This document shows positions 55,864 through 64,000 of a stretch of DNA of 64,000 bases, piece after piece; the first letter of the stretch is position 1; each line of letters starts with the position of its first letter. Under the pieces are notes generated by a model that ran no database searches, was not told the origin of the DNA, and saw only the letters and a program-made list of their open reading frames with translations. The stretch comes from Rusavskia elegans (taxonomy: Eukaryota; Ascomycota; Lecanoromycetes; Teloschistales; Teloschistaceae). The DNA is taken from positions 496,001 through 560,000 of the forward strand of contig SAUG01000002.1 of the NCBI GenBank assembly GCA_011316305.1, read 5' to 3'. Position numbers and translations under genes: made by a program.

Positions 55864-56960
55864 GTGAGGCATGAAAATAGGGACGTGGATGACTGGATAG
55901 GGGCTTTATTACGAAAAGCCAGGGCAGTCATGCATGCAACATGGACGTTGGTCCCAAACCTTATGCATAATGACATTGACCAGGGATGGGATCTTTATGT
56001 TTTGGTCAGGATGTTCTTACCTTCACCAATCACTGGTGTCCCTACATATCCTCGAGTTGGAATTTTTGACTTCCAAGGAACAAGTCCCAGCACTCAGGCA
56101 GAAGTGAAAACTCGTGAGCATCTAGCGCCTGAGGAAGCACAGGTTGCGTATAGGTACGAGACCTATACGTTGTTGATGAATTAAATATAAACAAGTCTTC
56201 TCGTCGTGAAATGCAAAAGGGACTTCGTTCTTGTGAGCGTAGCCCGGACTCCTGCAGCATCATGCCATCCCTATTGATCATCCGGTGCATAGCGATCTTA
56301 GACCTCCCCTCAACGGTGGGAAGTGGCAGAATGGAAGTGTGCAAGTGGAGATCTTGAATGCAGCGAGCCGGATCAATGTGCTCCCCTCATCGGTGCCGTC
56401 CTGTCAAGTGGTAGATCGACGCCGGCCGTGTCACCCAATTCCCTGATCGTGTTGACAGCTGGAAGGTTAGAGCGAAAGCAGAGGGAACCGTGGGTACCCC
56501 AAGCTGGCAGAGGTGCTGTTGCGCTTCGCTTGGTGTTGCAGTGGTGCTTGGGCGGCCGTTGGTGACGCGGCAGATCCCTGTCGCCTATCAGAAAGGTTTT
56601 TAGTAGTGAATCGTCTCCATGGCACTAAAATCCATCCCCCTTTTGTGACAGCCGATGCAAAAGAGGCCAACATTGGTTCACTCGCCTGCTACCATCACAA
56701 AGCACATGACACCTACGTGACTTCGCTCCTTCATCGTCACAATACCTACTAGACATCCTTGCTTGGAGATTCGAGAGGTGCACCGGGTGAGCATCACCGA
56801 CGCCGTACCCCAGCTGTCTCCACTGTTGATCCTGCAATCCCTTGACTTCCTCACTTCCATTCAGTACAACCATTTACTCAGGATCCGAGCTCTTCGCTGA
56901 CTACACTCTCCAGACATAGCAGCTGTAGCACCTGCCAAATTCGAGGCACCTTAGATCACA
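55864..56960. other. 1.1-kb intergenic region
   Basis: No gene accepted. A minus-strand 82-codon frame at 56625-56873 and plus-strand frames at 55864-56184 and 56323-56565 lack domains. Probable septin promoter on the right. Confidence 0.45.
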
Positions 56961-58736
56961 ATGGGTACGTCCTGCCTCAACCACAATCTTAGCAACCGAG
57001 ACGCCCCCCTCCTTGACCCACCTCAACCGCGTTGTGTGCTCTACTTTCTCAAACTTGAACTTTAACTGCTTCCTAGAACTGCCTCAGGCGCTCCGGGCGG
57101 CCAAGGACTATGTAATGCCCGGCAGCGACTCGCCCCGCAGTCCGGATCAACAAGGTCCGCTCCCATGTAGTTTTACTACCATCACTCAATCATCAGAGAA
57201 GACGGAGTCGCTGACATGTCTTGTCTGCTTCAGCTGCCAATGGCCCTTACCCATCGAGATCGAATCAGGCTTCTCCAGGTCCCAATTTACCCAATGGCAA
57301 GCCTACGTCACCCTACAATGAGCGATCCAACCCCATGAGCCCAAGTGCTCAGATCGCCGCACAAACTGTCAGCTCCAAAGACCCTAAAGCTGCTGCCCAA
57401 GCAGCGAGCGATATGAGGAACGTCGTGAGGAGGAAATTGACGGGCTACGTCGGTTTTGCCAATCTCCCCAATCAATGGCACCGCAAGAGCGTTCGCAAAG
57501 GCTTCAATTTCAACGTCATGGTTGTCGGTGAGTAAAGCATGCGGAAGAGCTCACCCGCCTAGATTGACTGAACCTTCACAGGTGAATCCGGTCTGGGGAA
57601 ATCCACCCTCGTCAACACCCTTTTCAATACTTCGCTCTACCCACCCAGAGAACGCAAAGGACCCAATGTTGATTTTACCCCCAAGACCGTTAACATACAA
57701 GCTATCAGCGCAGATATCGAAGAGAATGGAGTGCGTCTACGGCTCACTGTAGTCGATACTCCCGGGTTCGGGGATTTCGTCAATAACGAAGACTCGTGGG
57801 GGCCTATCGTGCAGAACATCGAACAACGCTTCGACGCATACCTCGATGCCGAGAACAAGGTCAACCGTATGAACATTGTCGACAACCGCGTGCATGCCTG
57901 CGTCTACTTCATCCAACCGACCGGTCATTCGCTCAAGCCACTAGACATTGAAGTCATGCGCCGACTGCACACCAAGGTCAACCTGATACCAGTCATCGCC
58001 AAGGCAGATACCCTGACCGACGAGGAAATCACGAACTTCAAGCAACGCGTGAGTGCCCCCAAGCAGCCGGCTATGACAGATGCTAACATCGTGCGCTCAG
58101 ATCTTGACAGACATCAACTATCATTCCATTCGCATCTTCGAGGGACCACGGTACGAGTTGGATGACGATGAAACGATAGCCGAAAACCAAGAGATCATGT
58201 CCAAAGTACCATTTGCGGTCGTTGGTGCCAACACGGAGGTGGTCAATGGGGAAGGCCGCACCGTGCGCGGTCGTGGCTATCCATGGGGTGTGATTGAAGT
58301 GGACAACGAAGACCATTGCGATTTTGTCAAGCTACGGCAGATGCTGATTCGGACCCACATGGAGGAGCTGAAAGAACACACCAACAATGCGCTGTATGAG
58401 AATTACCGGTCCGACAAGCTCATGTCTATGGGAGTTGCTCAGGACCCGAGCGTATTCAAAGAGGTCAATCCAGTCGTCAAGCAGGAGGAAGAACGCGCGC
58501 TGCACGAGCAGAAGCTCCAAAAGATGGAATCCGAAATGAAGATGGTGTTCCAGCAGAAGGTCGCCGAGAAGGAAAGCAAATTGAAGCAGAGCGAGGAGGA
58601 GTTGTATGCCAGACACCGCGAGATGAAGGAGTCGCTGGAAAAGCAACGCTTGGAATTGGAAGAGAAGAAACAGCGGATCGAGAGCGGACGACCGTTGGAA
58701 GGCACGGGGAAGAAGAAGGGGTTTTCGCTTCGCTAG
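56961..58736 (+). CDS. aspB: Septin, Cdc3/AspB type
   Basis: Septins are GTP-binding filament proteins that build rings at septa and emerging hyphae. Exons: 56961-56964 (ATGG), 57077-57154, 57234-57527, 57582-58048 and 58101-58736, for 492 aa. The introns are 112, 79, 54 and 52 nt. GTPase motifs: GESGLGKS (P-loop, restored by splicing), DTPGFGDF (G3), [10 protein letters not shown] (G4) and the septin-specific region [11 protein letters not shown] with [14 protein letters not shown] polybasic helix before the G domain ([19 protein letters not shown]) and the C-terminal coiled coil ([20 protein letters not shown] and onward) suit the Cdc3-group subunits. The N-terminal extension of ~100 residues is disordered. 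If the 4-nt first exon is not used, the next in-frame ATG is at 57114. Confidence 0.9.
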
Positions 58737-59440
58737 ACGGTGGTAGGTATGAAGGAATACAGCGGGCAAGGTGTCCGATCCAGTCCAACTTGGACTGTAT
58801 CGATGACAGGCCGGCTGCTTTGGGCGGGCGAGCATCAGTTTTCCTCTTCAGCGAATGGATATCCCGATCGATTCCCTTCTTTGTCTGCAGGGCGGATATG
58901 GTCGAAGGCTTGATAATGGAGGTGCGAGGGCGAGAGCAGATGAGCGCGGTCAGATATCAGGGAAGGGGAGGGGCCTGATGCGAGTATGATAGCTTGTAAT
59001 TTGGACTTGCCTTCTTGACAATGTATTCTTTGCCATGTCGTTGATTGGGAATACCATACTTCAGGACTGGCTCTTCACTGGATGCCGACCCGGAGAATGA
59101 CTCGCAAATCGCCATAGCTACAAACGAAAGCCCTGCTTTTCTTTTTCATACGGAAGCAGTCACGTGCCTGAAAGCTGTGCAGTTGTTGTCAACTTCCCGA
59201 GCCGCGCTAAAAATCTTGCTGGCGGATCAAATCAGAGCCTCGTCATTATTATTCTGTGCTGTGGCTGGAAGGCTGGAGACTTTCTTTTGCACCACACAAA
59301 CTTCCCGAATTCATCCCCCGGCCTGCGTGCAGTTCCTCCGCTGCGACGTTATCCTCAAGCATTACTTGTCCCTCTAGGTACTTCGCAAGACTTCTAGCAG
59401 AGCAAGTGAATCGACGTGGTCTCCAGATTTTCTGTCAACC
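58737..59440. other. Intergenic
   Basis: About 700 bp between the septin and POM33 genes. Nothing recognised. Short plus-strand frames only. Confidence 0.5.
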
Positions 59441-60421
59441 ATGGCACCTCCACCTCCAGCGTCGATGCCGCTGCAACAACGTTTGATGCATATGGCACAA
59501 ACACTTCAGTCAGTACCTCAGAACGTGTGATACAATTGAGAACCCCTACTGACACTCACATCAAGATTTGGTTGGTTCGTTGGACATCTGACACTGTTGT
59601 TCTGTTCGCTCCGCTACAGCTTGTCGTACATCACCTTCAATTACTACTCTCGTTGGGCTCGCTTCTCTTATCGCACGGCATTCGTTGCTGCTGCTGCCAC
59701 CTATGGAATCGTCGTCTACAAGGCATACCGGGCTAGGAGCCGATCAGGCAGTCGCCAGCAACCTGGAGCATTGGCCCTCTTGGGCGACGAGAACGTGCAG
59801 TATCTGTGTAAGTCATGATCGCGTACACAGCCTCGCAACAGCCCATGCTCATGCGAAGAACTTATAGTGATGGCACTTGTCTGGCTTTTCGGCCGCCAGA
59901 TCCCCTTGGCGCTGCTCCCGTTCACGGTCTATTCGGTCTTCCATGTTGCAACCTACACTCGTGCCAACCTGATACCAACTTTCCAACCCCTCCAGCAAAG
60001 TCCCGCAGGCAGCGCGTCTCCAGGAGGCCGTGCTACTACCAAATCATCTCCCCTAGCGGATACGATTGGTCGCTTTGTCAAGGAGTACTACGATGCATCG
60101 ATGACACTTGTTGCTAGTCTCGAGATCTTCCTCTGGTTCCGCGTGCTCGGCTCTGCGATCTTTTTCACCAAGGGCAGCTGGATCCTCCTTGCAATCTACA
60201 CGGTCTTCGTTCGTGCCAGATATAGTCAGAGCAGTTTCGTGCAGGGCGCCATCGGTCAAGGCGTTGCCCGAGTCGACGCATTGGTAGCGAATCAGAGCAC
60301 TCCTCCTGCTGGAAGACAAGCATGGGAGACTGTCAAGAGACTCGGACGACAGGCAACGGATGTTACTGATATCAATAGATACGTCGGGGCAAAGGGTCAG
60401 GTGCCGAAGAAAGCGCAGTAA
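59441..60421 (+). CDS. pom33: Pom33/Per33 (TMEM33-like) ER and nuclear-envelope membrane protein
   Basis: Exons 59441-59508, 59566-59807 and 59868-60421, for 287 aa. The introns are 57 nt (GTCAGT...ATCAAG) and 60 nt (GTAAGT...CTTATAG). Start context acaaccATGG. The protein has an N-terminal segment ending QTLQFGWFVGHLTLLFCSLR, then RYSLSYITFNYYSRWARFSY, TAFVAAAATYGIVVYKAYRA, LMALVWLFGRQIPLALLPFT and VYSVFHVATYTRANLIPTFQ. After a Ser/Pro/Gly-rich loop come FLWFRVLGSAIFFTKGSWIL and LLAIYTVFVRARYSQSSFVQ. This pattern of several short hydrophobic hairpins and the ARYSQSSFVQ motif is that of the Pom33/Per33/TMEM33 family, which shapes ER membrane and aids nuclear pore distribution. The C-terminus is amphipathic and basic (WETVKRLGRQATDV), as known for Pom33 membrane binding. 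Confidence 0.85.
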
Positions 60422-61063
60422 CGGCACAGACCGAGGAGAGCAGATCGAGGACAATAGCGGAGAGAAGTCTACGTGGCTATCCTCAAAGAATGATGTCTGG
60501 GAACAGGACAGGAAGGGAAGGAGGTGGTTGCGAGATGGACTCATGATGTGCACTGAGCCTGCAAGGAGACGGGCATTCTACACTTTCTTACTGGTTCAGA
60601 CACATACCCTTTGCGCGATCGGCGGTCAGTTCCACGGGTCCTCGACGCCATGTATTTAGAGAGACAGAGCACTTTGCGTTGTAGGCTACACAGAAGTATT
60701 TTATGCGTTCGGCGATTACCCCGGTGATTTCGGTGCACGAGATATCGTGCGATGATCCAGTCACGAAGAAAGCAACAGAGAGTGCGCGTAATCGATGCAG
60801 CGCATCCAATGTGAGGCTGCCACACGATCGGGGCCAGCATGAGCCGTCATCATAAGCTACATTGGTCTTGTGGGCTGATCTATGATGTGACGGGATTGAT
60901 ACTTTAGTCCCATGCCCCGGCAGATTCCGTTGTGACGCATGACCCGAAGGGCGAAGTATTATGTCTGTAAATATTCGTACTCGCAAGAATTTGCAAAGAC
61001 CAAGACTGGGACAGGATGTAAACTGGACGCATACCTCATCGATCCCACCTGGGCCGAAAAGCC
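60422..61063. other. Intergenic, promoter of the SulP gene
   Basis: About 640 bp. A long minus-strand frame that continues into the SulP gene (60588-61397) is not accepted. Confidence 0.5.
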
Positions 61064-63923
61064 ATGTCGGCTTCCCCGTCCCAACCTTCAACTCCGCTCC
61101 GCTCGAATTCCTATTCGCACCATCACCCCTCCACTCCCTCACGTCTGAAGCACTCTCACGCTCCAGGTTCTTCCTCACAGGATGATCTCGACTCGCCCAC
61201 ATTTCAGACTCCTGCCAGTCACCTTCCGCCACCCCTCTATTCCTTGAATTCCGAGCAACGTACCAATCCATCCGAAGACAGCCCTGGTCGTCCGTCCTCG
61301 AACCCGTCACCCCTACGTCCTCGACACTGGCGGAATTATAGCACGCACAACTGCTCCCAGCCGGAGGGCGAACCATGCCAACATGGAGGTCTTTCACCCA
61401 GAATCAGACCCTCTACCCCAAGGTCCACCTCTTCGATCCTAGGTGACGATCATGGCTTCTATGGACGATATGCAAGATCGCAGTCGATCGTGGGAGGACC
61501 GAGTGGAGTCCTAGGCAATGCCGTGGGAGACACCCTCTTCGGGGACGGGAGGTTCTTTAGCGGTGATGGTGGAGCTGAGAGCGGTCGACTCGAGCACGGG
61601 AAAGAGCAAGGTTGGTCTGGATGCTGGAGTCGATGGTGGGCAGGAAAAGGCGACGATCGCAAAAACGGGGGAGGCATTACGATGGGTACGGCGCGCTGGC
61701 TCGCTAACACGCATGGAATACGAAGCAAGAGGCGTATGTATGTATCCATCCATTCATCACAGCCTGAGCCCAAACCATTCGGACCGACTGATCTGATCGA
61801 TAACATGCATTGTCGTGGATCCTGACTGATGAGTACAGGTACCTTGTCTACTATTTTCCTATCCTGCGGTGGATCACCCAATACCGCTGGGCATTTCTCA
61901 AGGGCGACCTCATCGCTGCCTTGACCATGGCGTCCTTCTACATCCCCATGTCACTCTCATATGCGTCAAACCTGGGCCACATACCCCCCATCAACGGTCT
62001 ATACTCCTTTGTGTTCAATCCGTTATTATACGCCCTCCTCGGTAGTTGTCCCCAAATGGTCGTCGGTCCCGAAGCTGCCGGTTCTCTTCTCCTTGGCACT
62101 GTTGTCAAAGCAAGCATCAGCGGAGGTCATTCAGGGGAAGAAGATGACGACATGAATGCTCGCATAGCGGGTGTCGTAACGGGAGTGGCGGGCGCTGTGA
62201 TCTTAATTGCTGGCTTGACAAGATTGGGCTTCCTCGACAGTGTGCTTTCCCGTCCGTTTTTGAGGGGCTTCATCAGTGCCATCGGTTTCGTCATCTTGGT
62301 GGACCAGCTCATTCCCGAGATGGGCCTTTTCCACGTGGCTAAGCAAGTTGCGGGAGTGAGCCATGGTAGCAGCTTGGATAAGATCATCTTTCTGGCGCGG
62401 AACGCCGGAAAGGCGCATCGGCTAACCTGTGCGATGGCGTTTGGGAGTTTTGCCGTGATCATGGTGTGCAGGTCAGTCCGTTCTACCATGCAGGCCCTGG
62501 GAAGGGTCCATGGCTGGTGTGAGGAAGGGATTCATTCTGATGCTGACAATGCATGTGAATATAGGGAAGTCAAACGTCGCCTCCAGCCGCGCATACCATC
62601 CATCGCCTATGTCCCGGATCGCTTCATCATCGTGGTCCTTTCTGCTATCCTGACAGGCGTATTCCGCTGGGACAGACAAGGCCTCGAGATCCTTGGCGAC
62701 GTCAAATCAAGCACCGGTTCCCCCTTCACCTTCCGATTCCCATTCATTCCAACCCACATGCAACACGTCCGAGAAGCTATGAGCACCTCGTTCCTCATCG
62801 CGCTCCTAGGCTTTTTCGAATCGTCGGTTGCCGCCAAGAGTCTCGGCGGAGGCGAAGGGAAGAAGGATGGACTGCAAGGAATGTCCCTGAGCGCCAACCG
62901 AGAGCTCGTCGCCTTGGGCGTTGCCAATGTCGTCGGCGGATGCTTCATGGCGCTGCCAGCGTTTGGAGGCTATGGTAGGAGTAAAGTCAATGTAGCAACG
63001 GGTGGGCGGACGCCTATGAGCAGTATCTTTTTGAGCCTCATCACGGTCATATGCATCCTCTTCCTCTTGCCATACTTCCACTACTTGCCGGTACGTCTGC
63101 CCTTAATCCTTACATCCTATTGACCCACGAGCATCACCCTTTCAACAAACAACCCCTGATCTAAAGTCCGCATCTCTAATTTCGACTCCAGAGAGCGGTG
63201 CTATCCTCCATGATCTCCGTGGTCGCCTACTCGCTCATCGAAGAAGCCCCCCACGACATCTCCTTCTTCCTCCACATCCGCGCCTGGCCCGAACTCTTCC
63301 TCATGTCCCTCATCTTCCTCTCCACAATATTCTTCTCCCTCTCCCTCGGCATCGCTCTCGGCATCGGCCTCTCCCTCCTCTCCGTCGTCCGCCACGCCAC
63401 AAAACCTCGCATCCAAATCCTAGGCAAAGTCCCCGGCTCGCAAGACCAGTTCGAAAACGCAGAAACAAGCCCCAACCAAGTCGAGTTCGTCGACGGCTGC
63501 CTCATCGTCAAAATCCCGGAACCCCTAACTTTCGCCAACACGGGCGACCTGAAGGGCCGATTACGAAGACTCGAACTCTACGGCACCACAACCGCCCACC
63601 CGGCTTTACCGCGCGTCCGCGACCCGCAACACAACAGCAACATCATCTTCGACATCCACGGCGTCACGGGCCTCGATGGCTCGGGAACCCAAGTCCTGAC
63701 TGAAATCGTGGAAAACTACGTCGCGAGAGGCGTGCGGGTGTTTTTCTGCCGATGCCCGAAAGAGGAATCTCAGATCTGGAAACTCTTTGAGAAGAGCGGC
63801 ATCGTGGAACGTTGTGGCGGCCGGAGGCATTTTGTGAGGAGTGTGGACGAGGCGTTGAGGATGGCGGAGATGGAGAGTCTGAGTGATTTTTTCGAGAGGG
63901 ATCCTGGGGAAGGCGGTGCGTAG
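61064..63923 (+). CDS. SulP/SLC26 anion transporter with STAS domain
   Basis: Exons 61064-61737, 61839-62471, 62565-63090 and 63192-63923, for 854 aa. The introns are 101, 93 and 101 nt. The first ~220 residues are Ser/Pro/His-rich and probably cytosolic. The membrane domain starts at YLVYYFPILRWITQYRWAFL and shows the SulP signature (DLIAALTMASFYIPMSLSYA, INGLYSFVFNPLLYALLGSC, VVGPEAAGSLLLGTV). Further helices include FLRGFISAIGFVILVDQLIP and FLIALLGFFESSVAAKSLGG. The STAS domain is at the C-terminus (VEFVDGCLIVKIPEPLTFAN, then NIIFDIHGVTGLDGSGTQVL). SulP proteins move sulfate or other anions. The exact substrate and membrane (plasma membrane or vacuole) are open. The 93-nt intron is in frame and stop-free, so retention would insert 31 residues near VMVCR. 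Confidence 0.88.
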
Positions 63924-64000
63924 GTGAGGTGGATGAATGGTGGAAGGAAAGAGAGGTAAGGTTTGGAGTTTTCTTTCATTTTCAAAGGGATGAAGGAAGA

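Noticed and set aside
60588..61397. Long minus-strand frame across the SulP promoter and first exon
   Set aside because: It runs against a well-supported transporter exon and has no domain or splice evidence.

Overview
This window is nuclear DNA of a filamentous ascomycete. The evidence is short spliceosomal introns (about 45-130 nt, GT...AG, with CTAAC/CTGAC-like branch sites), compact genes on both strands, and typical Pezizomycotina families: a single-domain chitin synthase, an RTA1-like protein, a SulP-STAS permease, a GH128 glucanase, Mia40 with its twin CX9C domain, a septin, and Nmd2/Upf2. Placement in Dothideomycetes or a related class is only inference. I saw no bacterial-type operons, CRISPR arrays, rRNA or convincing tRNA genes.

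Layout. 1-0.9 kb: the 3' end of a sirtuin gene. 1.6-2.4 kb: an RS-rich glycine-zipper protein. 3.1-4.1 kb: an unknown two-intron gene. 6.0-7.7 kb: a multi-span membrane protein. 8.8-10.1 kb: an RTA1-family gene carrying several lesions, so probably a pseudogene. 11.7-13.1 kb: a secreted GH128-like glucanase. 13.65-13.89 kb: a small TA-flanked MITE. 14.1-16.5 kb: an alpha/beta hydrolase converging on an F-box protein. 17.4-20.7 kb: an FHA protein (Tos4-like) and a coiled-coil protein. 21.0-22.0 kb: Mia40. 22.6-24.3 kb: a sugar porter. 26.0-27.6 kb: a DUF7924-like protein. 28.0-28.3 kb: a very AT-rich island. 28.4-29.3 kb: thiamine pyrophosphokinase. 30.0-32.8 kb: a cytochrome P450. 33.6-36.4 kb: a chitin synthase. 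38.2-42.3 kb: Nmd2/Upf2. 42.9-44.7 kb: an aspartic-protease homologue that has lost its catalytic motifs. 45.1-46.0 kb: an OM14-like outer-membrane protein. 46.6-47.1 kb: a small membrane protein. 48.0-48.9 kb: the SNARE Bos1. 49.6-50.9 kb: homocysteine S-methyltransferase. 52.0-53.8 kb: a C2H2 protein. 54.3-55.9 kb: a secreted M28 peptidase. 57.0-58.7 kb: a Cdc3/AspB-type septin. 59.4-60.4 kb: a Pom33/TMEM33 protein. 61.1-63.9 kb: a SulP-STAS transporter.

Most genes are housekeeping: mRNA surveillance, ER-Golgi fusion, mitochondrial import, cell wall, septation, nuclear-pore/ER shaping, thiamine and methionine metabolism. There is no obvious pathway cluster. The less conserved stretches are about 4-14 kb and 24-33 kb. 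They hold the broken RTA1 gene, the MITE, the AT-rich island, the DUF7924-like gene, and long spans with no convincing gene.

The most striking observations are an apparent 2-nucleotide coding exon in the OM14-like gene, an aspartic-protease fold without its Asp-Thr-Gly motifs, coding starts split so early that the first exon holds only 3 or 4 coding bases (BOS1, septin), a PD-(D/E)xK-like signature in the DUF7924-like protein, and the RTA1 pseudogene. Exon coordinates were deduced by eye from splice consensus and reading frame, and each was checked for frame arithmetic.
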